The notes beneath the pieces were generated by a model. It was not told the DNA's origin, did not search any database, and was given only the letters and a program-made list of their open reading frames with translations. A stretch of 64,000 nucleotides of DNA from Ideonella alba (GTDB taxonomy: Bacteria; Pseudomonadota; Gammaproteobacteria; Burkholderiales; Burkholderiaceae_C): NCBI RefSeq assembly GCF_018069875.1, contig NZ_JAGQDF010000001.1, positions 186,001 to 250,000 of the forward strand. Reading direction: 5' to 3'. This document shows positions 1 to 9,068 of the stretch, in pieces (positions within the stretch are counted from its first letter, which is position 1; the number at the start of each line of letters is the position of its first letter). Made by a program: the position numbers and the translations under genes.

Positions 1-1
1 C

Positions 2-412
2 CCGGTGGGTCTGGTGCAGCTTCCGATCAATGTCTTCGACCGCCGCCACCAGCAGGCCGGTGTGCTGGCGCGCTGCCAGGCCCAGGGCGTGGAGGTCCAT
101 GCGCGGTCGGCCTTCCTGCAGGGCTTTGCGCTGGCCGACACCGCCGCGCTGACACCGCACCTGGCCACCTACACCGAGGTCCTGACCGCCTTCGATGCGC
201 GCTGTCGCGCGCTGGGCCTGTCGCGCCTGGCCGGTGCGCTGCATGCGGTGGCCGACCTGCCGGAGGTGGCCCAGGTGGTGGTGGGGGTCGACCGGCTGGC
301 GCAGCTGGACGAGATCCTGGCCGCGGCCACCACGCCCTCGCCCGGTCCGGCGGCCTGGGACGGGCTGGGCAGCGACGCACTGGAACTGATCGAACCCGGG
401 AGATGGCGATGA
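2..412 (+). CDS. aldo/keto reductase, C-terminal part (5' end outside window)
   Basis: Only the last 136 residues are visible; the frame is already open at base 2, so the gene begins before the window. The segment VQLPINVFDRR followed by GVEVHARSAFLQG matches the late beta/alpha-barrel strands of aldo/keto reductases of the kind found in nonulosonate and spore-coat polysaccharide loci, where they sit next to SpsF-type and NeuB-type genes. Such enzymes reduce carbonyls with NAD(P)H; the substrate here is unknown. The catalytic Tyr/Lys/His region would lie upstream. The stop overlaps the next gene as ATGA (409-412), so it is probably cotranscribed with the sugar genes downstream. Confidence 0.75.
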   Translation, partial: PVGLVQLPINVFDRRHQQAGVLARCQAQGVEVHARSAFLQGFALADTAALTPHLATYTEVLTAFDARCRALGLSRLAGALHAVADLPEVAQVVVGVDRLAQLDEILAAATTPSPGPAAWDGLGSDALELIEPGRWR

Positions 413-984
413 GCGAGGACCACCTGTTCGTGCGGCGACTGGGCCCGGGCCTGGACCACGGTGGCCCGATCCGCCTGCGGCCGCTGCTGCCCGACGACCT
501 GGGCGAGCGCTACGAGGCCTGGTTCCGCGACGAGCAGGTCACGCGCTACCTGGAGGCGCGCGGCATCAGTGCCTTTGATGCGCTGCGCCACCTGATGGAC
601 GGCTTCCAGTCCGAGGCCTGGTTCATGTACGCGATCGAGCAGAAGGCGCCGCAGCCGCGCCACGTGGGCAACCTGAAGATCGGCCCGATCAATCGCCGCC
701 ATGCCACGGCCGAGATCTCGATCGTCATCGGCGAGCGCGACTGCTGGGGCCGCGGCGTGGCCACCGAGGCAGTGCGCCTGGGCACCGAGCTGGCCTTTGG
801 CCGCTTCGGCCTGCGCAAACTGTACGCCGGCATGGTCGAGGGCAACGAGGGGTCGGTGCGGGCCTTCGAGAAGGCCGGCTGGCGGGTCGAATCGCGTCTG
901 CCCGGCGCCTTCATCCACGAGGGGACCATCAAGGGCAAGGTGGTGGTGACGATTGACAACCCGGGATTCCATGTCGGCACCTGA
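409..984 (+). CDS. GNAT-family N-acetyltransferase (RimJ-like)
   Basis: A 191-residue protein with a GNAT fold. It opens with IRLRPLLPDDL, continues with an acetyl-CoA loop region around GERDCWGRGVATEAV, and ends with a typical segment GNEGSVRAFEKAGWRVE. I choose ATG 409 because it overlaps the previous stop as ATGA and has GGGAG about six bases upstream; an in-frame ATG at 403 is also possible. It sits in the nonulosonate block upstream of the SpsF-type and PseI genes, so it probably N-acetylates an amino-sugar. A second GNAT (19335-19850) is the better PseH match, which makes this one an extra acetyltransferase in the pathway. Confidence 0.75.
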   Translation: MSEDHLFVRRLGPGLDHGGPIRLRPLLPDDLGERYEAWFRDEQVTRYLEARGISAFDALRHLMDGFQSEAWFMYAIEQKAPQPRHVGNLKIGPINRRHATAEISIVIGERDCWGRGVATEAVRLGTELAFGRFGLRKLYAGMVEGNEGSVRAFEKAGWRVESRLPGAFIHEGTIKGKVVVTIDNPGFHVGT

Positions 985-2353
985 GCAAGGACCCGTGCGC
1001 ACCGTCCTGTTCCTGGAGAACCGCGAGAAGACCGCCCTGTGGGCCCAGGTGGCGCGCCGCTTGCGGGCTCAGCGCCACCGCGTGGTCTGGCTGGTGCAGA
1101 ACCCGGCCTTTGCGCCGCGCGCCGAGGGCTGTGCCGACGACCTGCGCCGCATGCCCTGGCCCGCCGCCGGTGGCAGCGCGGATGAGGCCGCCGCCCTGCG
1201 GCGTCACCCGGTGCTGGTGCGCGAGCGGGGACGCCTGCATTTCGACGCGGGCTGCGCCCACTACGACCACTACGCCGCCGAGATCGCCCGTGCGCTGGAC
1301 GACTGGCGCCCCGACCTGGTGGTGGGCGAGTGCACCTTGTTCCACGAGCTGCTGGCGATCGAGGCCTGCCGCGCCCGTGGCATCGCCTTTGTCCACCCCT
1401 GTGCCAACCGCTATCCGGCCGGCCGCTTCGCGCTGTTCCAGGGCGACACCCAGCTGCCGGCGGCCGGCAGCGGCGAACGCTGGCCCGCCGATCAGCTGGC
1501 TGATCTGGCCGAGCGCATCGCCAGCAACCGGGAGCTGCCCTTCTACATGCGCCGCCCCGGGACGGCCGAGCGTGCCTGGCGCCGCGTCCTATGGGCAGCC
1601 ACCCGGGGCCGCGTCTGGTGGGCCCGGCTGCAGGGCGAGCGCTACAACACGCCATCCCTGGCCCTCAAGTGGCGCCTGTCGCGGGGGGTGAAGGGGCTGC
1701 TGCTGCGCTGGCAGGCGCTCGCCCGTCGGCCGTCCGATCCGTCGACCACGCTGCTGTATCCGCTGCAATTGCAGCCCGAGGCCAACATCGATGTCTGGGG
1801 TCGCCCCTACTCGGACCAGCTGGCCTTGGTGCAGCGCCTGTTGGCGGCCCTGCCGGCCACGCACACGCTGGCGCTGAAGGCCAACCCGAAATCGAAGTAC
1901 GAGCTGAGCGATGCGCTGCTGGCGCTGGCCGCGCGCGAGCCGCGCCTGTGCCTGCTGCCGCTGGACCTGCCGATGCCCGAGGCGCACCGGATGAGCCTGG
2001 GCGCGGTCACCGTCAGTGGCACCGTGGGCCTGGAGGCGGTGTTTGGCAAGGGCCGCTGCCTGTCGCTGCGCCACCCGGTGATCGAACAGCTGTTCCCGCA
2101 TTGCCACGCCGAGTCGCCCGAGCAGGCGGTCGAGCGCCTGCTGGCCGACCCGGCGGCGGGTCTGGGCCGCCCCGGCGACGGCCCGCGCCTGCTGGCCGAG
2201 CTGATCGCCCACTCCTTCCCCGGCCTGGTCAGTGACCCGCTGTCGCACCCGGCCTGTCTGGAGGAGGACAATATCGACCGCGTTGCCCAGGGCCTGCTGG
2301 CCTGGCTGCGCACCCACGAGCCCGCGCCGTCGCCCGACGGCCCCACGCCATGA
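971..2353 (+). CDS. capsule-polysaccharide-type glycosyltransferase
   Basis: A 460-residue protein resembling capsule polysaccharide biosynthesis proteins (KpsS/Capsule_synth type). The C-terminal half has a first strand and loop TLLYPLQLQPEANIDVWG, then LALKANPKSKYE, and a late motif VTVSGTVGLEAVFGKG typical of the nucleotide-sugar-binding domain in this superfamily. The N-terminal half begins with a Rossmann-like strand VRTVLFLENREKTALW. No signal peptide or membrane segment is visible, so it is likely cytosolic or peripheral. ATG 971 is preferred over TTG 953; it overlaps the previous gene by 14 bp and the next gene as ATGA. It likely transfers the nonulosonate or another sugar; the acceptor is unknown. 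Confidence 0.6.
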   Translation: MSAPEQGPVRTVLFLENREKTALWAQVARRLRAQRHRVVWLVQNPAFAPRAEGCADDLRRMPWPAAGGSADEAAALRRHPVLVRERGRLHFDAGCAHYDHYAAEIARALDDWRPDLVVGECTLFHELLAIEACRARGIAFVHPCANRYPAGRFALFQGDTQLPAAGSGERWPADQLADLAERIASNRELPFYMRRPGTAERAWRRVLWAATRGRVWWARLQGERYNTPSLALKWRLSRGVKGLLLRWQALARRPSDPSTTLLYPLQLQPEANIDVWGRPYSDQLALVQRLLAALPATHTLALKANPKSKYELSDALLALAAREPRLCLLPLDLPMPEAHRMSLGAVTVSGTVGLEAVFGKGRCLSLRHPVIEQLFPHCHAESPEQAVERLLADPAAGLGRPGDGPRLLAELIAHSFPGLVSDPLSHPACLEEDNIDRVAQGLLAWLRTHEPAPSPDGPTP

Positions 2354-3105
2354 CCACAGTCGCCATCATCCAGGCCCGCATGTCCAGCAGCCGGCTGCCC
2401 GGCAAGGTGCTCAAGCCCCTGCTGGGCCTGCCGTCCATCGTCTTCATGGCGCAGCGCGTGCGCCAGGCGCGCTGCGTCGACCGGCTGATCGTCGCCACCA
2501 GCGTCGACGCCAGCGACGATCCGCTGGCCGAGGTGCTGGCGGCCCACGGCATCGAATGCTTCCGCGGTCCGTTGGCCGATGTGCTGGCGCGCTTCCATCA
2601 GGCGGCGAGCCATGCCGGCGCCGACGTGGTGCTGCGCCTGACCGGCGACTGCCCGCTGATCGACCCCGAACTGATCGACCGCGTGGCTGCGCTGGTCATC
2701 GAGGGCAGCGCCGCCTACGCCACCAATGCGGTGCCGGCCAGCTTCCCCGACGGCCTGGATGTCGAGGCGATGCGCATCGAGGCCCTGGCCGCCGCCGCCG
2801 CCGAGGCCACGCTGCCCTCCGACCGCGAGCACGTCACGCCCTTCATCCGCCGCGAGGTGCAGCGCTTTCCGGCACGGTCGGTCAGCGCCTTTGCCGACCT
2901 GTCGTCGATGCGCTGGACCGTCGACCACCCGGACGACCTGGCGCATGTCGAGGCGCTGCTGGCCGCGGTGGGCGCCACCTCGCCCACCGGCTTCGACCGC
3001 TTCGATCTGTACCGCGCGATCGAACGCCACGGCGTGCAGCGCGGCCAGGACCACCAACGCAACGAGGGCTACCTCAAGAGCCTGCGCGACGACGCCGCCG
3101 CCTGA
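2350..3105 (+). CDS. SpsF-type cytidylyltransferase (nonulosonate activation)
   Basis: A 251-residue nucleotidyltransferase. The N-terminal motif IIQARMSSSRLPGKVL and later LRLTGDCPLIDP are hallmarks of SpsF (spore-coat polysaccharide biosynthesis) proteins, a branch of the GT-A-like nucleotidyltransferases. Canonical PseF/NeuA enzymes instead carry an (I/L)PARGGSK-like motif. With PseI two genes downstream and no PseF/NeuA-type gene in the window, the natural role is CTP-dependent activation of the nonulosonic acid. That assignment is inferred from context. The start ATG overlaps the preceding stop (ATGA), indicating translational coupling. Confidence 0.75.
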   Translation: MTTVAIIQARMSSSRLPGKVLKPLLGLPSIVFMAQRVRQARCVDRLIVATSVDASDDPLAEVLAAHGIECFRGPLADVLARFHQAASHAGADVVLRLTGDCPLIDPELIDRVAALVIEGSAAYATNAVPASFPDGLDVEAMRIEALAAAAAEATLPSDREHVTPFIRREVQRFPARSVSAFADLSSMRWTVDHPDDLAHVEALLAAVGATSPTGFDRFDLYRAIERHGVQRGQDHQRNEGYLKSLRDDAAA

Positions 3106-3152
3106 CCGGCTGCGCCGCCCGCCCCCTTTCCTCCGGACCCCGAGAGACCGCC

Positions 3153-4442
<1,290 letters not shown>

Positions 4443-4461
4443 GCGCACGGGAGACCCACGC

Positions 4462-5532
4462 ATGAGCCAGCAGGACATCCGCATCGGCGAGCGCCTGGTC
4501 GGCGCCGGACACCGGCCCTACCTGATCGCCGAGATGTCGGGCAACCACAACCAGTCGCTGGAGCGGGCGCTGGAGATCGTCGATGCCGCCGCCCAGGCCG
4601 GCGCCGACGCGATCAAGCTGCAGACCTACACCGCGCAGACGATGACGCTGGACTGCCGCAAGCCCGGCTTCGTCATCGAGGACCCGAAGAGCCTGTGGGC
4701 CGGCCGCCAGCTCTACGAGCTCTACGACGAGGCCCACACGCCCTGGGAGTGGCATGCGCCCATCATGGCCCGCGCGGCCAGCCACGGCCTGCACTGCTTC
4801 AGCAGCCCGTTTGATGAGACCGCGGTCGATTTCCTGGAAACGCTGGGCGTGCCGGCCTACAAGATCGCCTCCTTCGAGATGACCGATCTGCCGCTGATCG
4901 CCCGCGTGGCGCGCACCGGCAAGCCGATGATCATCTCCACCGGCATGGCCAGCGTGGCCGAGATCGATGACGCGGTGCGCTGCGCGCGCGAGGCCGGCGC
5001 CACCCAGATCGTGCTGCTCAAGTGCACCAGCACCTACCCGGCCACGCCGGAGAACACCAACATCCTGACCATCCCGCACATGCGGCAGACCTTTGGCTGT
5101 CCGGTGGGCCTGTCCGACCACACGATGGGCTGCGGCGTGTCGGTGGCCTCGGTGGCGCTGGGCGCGGTGCTGATCGAAAAGCACTTCACGCTGCGCCGCG
5201 CCGACGGCGGCGTCGATTCGGCCTTCTCGATGGAGCCCGAGGAATTCCGGCTGCTGCGCACCGAGTCCGAGCGCGCCTGGCTGTCGGTCGGTGAGGTGCG
5301 CTACGGCGGCACCCAGGCCGAAGAGAAATCACGCGCCTTCCGCCGCTCGCTGTACGTGGCCGAGGACATGTTGGCCGGTGAGGTCTTCACGCCGCGCAAC
5401 CTGCGCGCCGTGCGGCCCGGCTTCGGCCTGCCGCCCAAGTTCCTGGCCTCGCTGATGGGTCAGCGCATCGCGCGCGATGCCGAGCGCGGCACGCCCTGCA
5501 CCTGGGACCTGCTGGTTCCGCGCGAGGACTGA
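4462..5532 (+). CDS. pseI: pseudaminic acid synthase (NeuB family)
   Basis: A 356-residue NeuB-family synthase that would condense phosphoenolpyruvate with the 6-deoxy-2,4-diacetamido sugar made by PseBCHG to give the nine-carbon pseudaminic acid. The N-terminal barrel begins at PYLIAEMSGNHNQSLERAL, continues through DAIKLQTYTAQTMT and FSSPFDETAVDFLE, and includes the metal/substrate-binding segment GLSDHTMG. The C-terminal SAF (antifreeze-like) domain is visible in RRSLYVAEDMLAGEVFT and VRPGFGLPPKFL. Start ATG 4462 follows GGGAGA. The sequence reads much more like PseI than sialate or legionaminate synthases, but substrate specificity cannot be proven by reading. Confidence 0.88.
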   Translation: MSQQDIRIGERLVGAGHRPYLIAEMSGNHNQSLERALEIVDAAAQAGADAIKLQTYTAQTMTLDCRKPGFVIEDPKSLWAGRQLYELYDEAHTPWEWHAPIMARAASHGLHCFSSPFDETAVDFLETLGVPAYKIASFEMTDLPLIARVARTGKPMIISTGMASVAEIDDAVRCAREAGATQIVLLKCTSTYPATPENTNILTIPHMRQTFGCPVGLSDHTMGCGVSVASVALGAVLIEKHFTLRRADGGVDSAFSMEPEEFRLLRTESERAWLSVGEVRYGGTQAEEKSRAFRRSLYVAEDMLAGEVFTPRNLRAVRPGFGLPPKFLASLMGQRIARDAERGTPCTWDLLVPRED

Positions 5533-5553
5533 GGCCGCGCCGGACGGGCACCG

Positions 5554-6834
5554 ATGCTGTTCCACCCCGAGCGCGTCGCACTGGCCGGCCTGCTGGTCTG
5601 GCTGCTGCTGTGGCTGATCGCGCCGCTGGACCAGGTGTTCCCGCTGGCCTGGCAGCCGATGGCCTACATGGCCGCCGGCTACGCCGGTTTCTGGCTGGGC
5701 TGTCTGGCGCTGAGCGGCCGGCTCAAGCGCGTCATCGCGCCGCAGCGTCGGCGCCAGTTCGGTGCGCGCGCGTTCTGGCTGGTGCTGCTGATCGGCGTGG
5801 CCGGCATGGCGCTGCGCCTGTACGACAAGTTCTTCATCCGCGGCATCGACCTGACCGTCGACGCGATGGAGTCGCGCGAGTTGCTCGCCGATGCCGAGGC
5901 CGGCCCGCTGGCGGCGGTGGGCGGCGTGCTGTACCCGTTCTGCTACGTGCCGCTGATGCTGTGGTGGGCGCGGCACCGCGACAGCGGCCTGCCCGGCTGG
6001 GCGCGCCCGCTGGCGATCGCCGCCTTCGTGCTGCCGGCGGTGGACGCGCTGATCCTGCTGTCGCGCTCGCAGATGCTGGTGGCGCTGAGCATGATGTACC
6101 TGTCGGCCGCCTGCGTGCTGTACCAGGGCCAGCCGCTGCACGCGCGGCTGGTGCGGCCGCTGCTGATCGGCTTCACGGCCCTGCTGGGCATCTCGGTGGC
6201 CGCCTTCATGTCGCGTCTGGGCCAGATGGACATGGACATCATCTTCAGCATCCTGAACTCCGCCTACGGCTATGTGCTGACGCCCAACAAGACCGCCTTG
6301 CTGCTGATCGGCGAGAACGGTCTGGCCGGCCGCGCGCTGGCTGCGCTGCTGCCGCTGAGCCAGTACTACCTGCACGGCGTCTACGAGTTCAGCCTGCTGT
6401 GGACCCGGCCCGATGCCCAGGTGTTCACGCTGGGCACGCAGCACTTTGCGCCCTACATCAAGGCCGCCAGCATCTTCAAGCTGATCACCTACCCGGACTT
6501 CGGCACCTACGACATCTACTACCGCACGGGGGTGTTCACCACCTTCTTCGGACCGCTGTGGGCCGATTTCGCCTGGGGCGGGCCGCTGTTCACGATGCTG
6601 CTGGGCATGCTGGCCAAGCGCTGCGGGCAGTGGGCGCGCGAGGGCCGCATCGCGGTGATGCCGCTGTACGCCTACCTGTGCGTGGTGGTCTTCTTCATGC
6701 CGGTGGTGAACCTGCTGGTCAGCGCCCAGGGCATGTACATCGTCAACGCCTTCGTGCTGGTGGCGCTGCTGTTCGGGCGCCATCGCCGAAGCGCGGCGCC
6801 ACTGCCGTCTGCCGTGGCGCAAGGAAGCTCCTGA
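5554..6834 (+). CDS. O-antigen polymerase-like membrane protein (Wzy-like)
   Basis: A 426-residue polytopic inner-membrane protein with about ten or more hydrophobic segments, starting with LAGLLVWLLLWLIAP and ending in FVLVALLFGR. A long central non-membrane stretch (about residues 225-320, with tyrosines around FGTYDIYYRTG) fits the large periplasmic loop of Wzy and oligosaccharide repeat-unit polymerases. Sequence similarity in this family is always low, so the name rests on topology and neighbours: glycosyltransferases, acyltransferases and a flippase. It would link lipid-carried repeat units into polymer on the periplasmic face. Confidence 0.6.
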   Translation: MLFHPERVALAGLLVWLLLWLIAPLDQVFPLAWQPMAYMAAGYAGFWLGCLALSGRLKRVIAPQRRRQFGARAFWLVLLIGVAGMALRLYDKFFIRGIDLTVDAMESRELLADAEAGPLAAVGGVLYPFCYVPLMLWWARHRDSGLPGWARPLAIAAFVLPAVDALILLSRSQMLVALSMMYLSAACVLYQGQPLHARLVRPLLIGFTALLGISVAAFMSRLGQMDMDIIFSILNSAYGYVLTPNKTALLLIGENGLAGRALAALLPLSQYYLHGVYEFSLLWTRPDAQVFTLGTQHFAPYIKAASIFKLITYPDFGTYDIYYRTGVFTTFFGPLWADFAWGGPLFTMLLGMLAKRCGQWAREGRIAVMPLYAYLCVVVFFMPVVNLLVSAQGMYIVNAFVLVALLFGRHRRSAAPLPSAVAQGSS

Positions 6835-6856
6835 GGGCGTCGGGAACAATCGCGAG

Positions 6857-7411
6857 ATGAAGGCGCTGCTGCTGCAACTCGAACGTGCCCTGTGGGGCCG
6901 CGCGCCCTTGCGCTGGCTGGTGCTGGGCCTGGACCGGCTGGCGCGGCGCGGGCTGTGGCTGTGGGGGCGGATGCGCTTCGCGGCGCTGGTGCCGCAACGC
7001 GGCCAGGGCTGCGTGTGCCACTGGAACGCCGACCTGAAGTACCCCGAACGCCTGACGCTGGGGGATGGCGTGGTGATCGGCACCAATGTGTCGATCGGCG
7101 CGCACAGCCCGGTGACGATCGGCCACCGCGTGCGCCTGTCGCGCGAGGTGATGATCGAGACCGCCGGCCTGGACTTCAGCGCGCTGCAGCCGCCCTACAC
7201 CCACCGTTCGGCCCCCATCGTCATCGAGGAGGGCGTCTGGATCGGCGCCCGTGCCCTGGTGCTGGGTGGCGTGACCATCGGGGCCCATTCGGTGATCGCC
7301 GCCGGCGCCGTGGTCACACGCAGCTGCCCGCCGCGCTCGGTGCTCGGGGGCGTGCCGGCCCGGGTGCTGTCCACGATCGACGAACTCTCTGCAAAGGAAT
7401 CCCGCGCATGA
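6857..7411 (+). CDS. hexapeptide-repeat acyltransferase (left-handed beta-helix)
   Basis: A 184-residue protein with a left-handed beta-helix built of hexapeptide repeats, seen in LGDGVVIGTNVSIGAHSPVTI and, after an insertion, VWIGARALVLGGVTIGAHS. This is the fold of serine/maltose O-acetyltransferases and WbbJ-like polysaccharide acetyltransferases, which move an acetyl group from acetyl-CoA to a sugar hydroxyl. The N-terminal approximately 40 residues are hydrophobic and basic and may hold it at the membrane. It ends in an ATGA overlap with the dioxygenase-like gene, so the two are probably translated together. Confidence 0.75.
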   Translation: MKALLLQLERALWGRAPLRWLVLGLDRLARRGLWLWGRMRFAALVPQRGQGCVCHWNADLKYPERLTLGDGVVIGTNVSIGAHSPVTIGHRVRLSREVMIETAGLDFSALQPPYTHRSAPIVIEEGVWIGARALVLGGVTIGAHSVIAAGAVVTRSCPPRSVLGGVPARVLSTIDELSAKESRA

Positions 7412-8310
7412 TCGCCCGCAAGCTCAAGCGCCTGAAGATGGTGCTGTCCGATTCCCGCTGGTGGGGCTTCTATGTCCAGCGACGCTTCATGTCGCCGCGC
7501 ACCCGCAACTGGCTGGCCGACCGCATGGCGCGCCGCCGCCCGGCCGGCACCGCCACCGATGCCGCCGCCGCAGCGGCAGCGCAGGCGCTGCGCCAGGACG
7601 GCATCTTCATGCTGGGCGAGCTGTTCACGCCCGCGCAGTGCCAGGAACTGCGCAGCTACTTCGAGGGCCTGGACGCCCACGACCCCTACCGCCCGGGCAG
7701 CCCGCGCTTCAAGCCGCTGGGCGAGGGCCGGCACCCCGAGGCCCACATCGCGCACCATGACGCCGAGGACATCCTCAACGCGCCCTACCTGCTGCAGCTG
7801 GCCAATGACCCGCGCATCATCGCCGCGGTGACCGCCTTCCTGGGCTGCAAGCCCAGCATCGGCTACCTGGCCGCCTGGTGGAGCTACCACACCGCGCTGG
7901 GCGCGCAGCAGGCCGAGTTCTTCCACCGCGACGTGGACGACTGGCGCTTCGTCAAGCTCTTCGTCTACCTGACCGACGTCGGCGCCGACAGCGGCCCGCA
8001 CGTGTATGTGCGCGCCTCGTCGAACGACGAGCGCCTGGCCGAGATCCGGCGCTTCCCCGACGAGGAGGTGGCCCAGGTCTTCGGCGAGCAGGCCATCATG
8101 ACGATGACTGCCCAAGCCGGCCAGGGCTTCCTGGAGGACACCTTCGGCATCCACAAGGGTCAGCCGGTGGCCCAGGGCACCCGACTGATCTTCCAGGCGG
8201 TCTATGGCCTGTCGCCGCTGCCCTATGGCCCGCGCGAGCCGGTGCCGTCGTCGCGCGTGCGCCTGCCGCCGGGGCTGGACCGCTGGACCAACCGCTTCTA
8301 CGTGGCTTGA
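7408..8310 (+). CDS. phytanoyl-CoA dioxygenase-like Fe(II)/2-oxoglutarate oxygenase
   Basis: A 300-residue protein of the PhyH superfamily. Candidate iron ligands are H173 and D175 in FFHRDVDDWRF and H249 in TFGIHKGQ; R259 in QGTRLIFQ would bind 2-oxoglutarate. The block KLFVYLTDVGADSGPHVYV is typical of the jelly-roll core. Such enzymes hydroxylate small molecules or lipid/sugar moieties using O2. The gene overlaps the preceding acyltransferase (ATGA) and is followed 11 bp later by another acyltransferase, so it probably modifies the glycan or a substituent on it. An N-terminal basic segment and an Ala-rich stretch (about 50-60) precede the catalytic domain. Confidence 0.75.
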   Translation: MIARKLKRLKMVLSDSRWWGFYVQRRFMSPRTRNWLADRMARRRPAGTATDAAAAAAAQALRQDGIFMLGELFTPAQCQELRSYFEGLDAHDPYRPGSPRFKPLGEGRHPEAHIAHHDAEDILNAPYLLQLANDPRIIAAVTAFLGCKPSIGYLAAWWSYHTALGAQQAEFFHRDVDDWRFVKLFVYLTDVGADSGPHVYVRASSNDERLAEIRRFPDEEVAQVFGEQAIMTMTAQAGQGFLEDTFGIHKGQPVAQGTRLIFQAVYGLSPLPYGPREPVPSSRVRLPPGLDRWTNRFYVA

Positions 8311-8321
8311 GCCGCTCGCGG

Positions 8322-9068
8322 ATGGTTTCGGTCCTCAGAGCGCTGCTGGCGCTGTGCCTGCCCACCTCGCTGGTGCGTCCGCTGCTGAACCTGCTGGGCT
8401 GGCGCCTGGCGGCGGGCGCCCGCATCGGCCTGGCCTGGGTGCAGGCCGAGCGCCTGCACATGGCGCCGGGGGCCCGCATCGGCCACCTGAACCTGGTGCG
8501 TCTGCGCCGCGTGGCGATGCGCGAGGGCGCCTACCTGGGCCGCGGCAACCTGCTGAGCGGGCCGCTGAGCCTGCGCATGGCCGAACAGGCCGGCATCGGC
8601 AACCGCAACCGCGTGCTGCGCGCCGCGCGCGGGGTGGTCAGCGGCCCCTCGGTGCTGCGCATGGGGCGGCTGTCCAAGATCACCGCCGACCACCGGCTGG
8701 ACTGCACCTGCTCGGTGGCCCTGGGCCACTACAGCACGATGGCCGGCGCCCAGACGCAGCTGTGGACCCATGGCTATGTGCACGGTGAGCAGGGCCACGA
8801 CCGCTACCGCATCGACGGCCAGGTGATCATCGAGGACAACGTCTACATCGGGTCGGCCTGCCTGATCTCGATGGGCGTGCGCATCGGACGCGGCGTCATC
8901 GTGGGCGGCGGCACCGCGGTCTCCAAGAGCCTGCCCGGGCCCGGCATGTACGTGTCCTCACCGGTGCGCGCCCTGGCGCGCCCGGCCGACCCCGACACCC
9001 GGCCCGACCTGGAACGCCTGGCCGACCCCGGCCTGGTCGAGGCGGTCTACCGCAAGCGGCGGCCCTGA
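8322..9068 (+). CDS. acyltransferase with hexapeptide repeats
   Basis: A 248-residue protein. Irregular hexapeptide turns run from GARIGLAWVQAERLHMAPG to a clear C-terminal helix region VIIEDNVYIGSACLISMGVRIG, then GVIVGGGTAVSKSLPG, the common ending of CatB/LacA-type O-acetyltransferases. A central segment, THGYVHGEQGHDRYRIDG, holds the likely catalytic histidine. ATG 8322 is the first good start after the dioxygenase stop. The next gene begins on the base after this stop, so the cluster is tightly packed. It likely O-acetylates a sugar in the repeat unit. Confidence 0.7.
   Translation: MVSVLRALLALCLPTSLVRPLLNLLGWRLAAGARIGLAWVQAERLHMAPGARIGHLNLVRLRRVAMREGAYLGRGNLLSGPLSLRMAEQAGIGNRNRVLRAARGVVSGPSVLRMGRLSKITADHRLDCTCSVALGHYSTMAGAQTQLWTHGYVHGEQGHDRYRIDGQVIIEDNVYIGSACLISMGVRIGRGVIVGGGTAVSKSLPGPGMYVSSPVRALARPADPDTRPDLERLADPGLVEAVYRKRRP

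Noticed and set aside
409-984. PseH
   Set aside because: A better PseH candidate lies directly after pseG at 19335; this GNAT is less similar and is kept as a general acetyltransferase.
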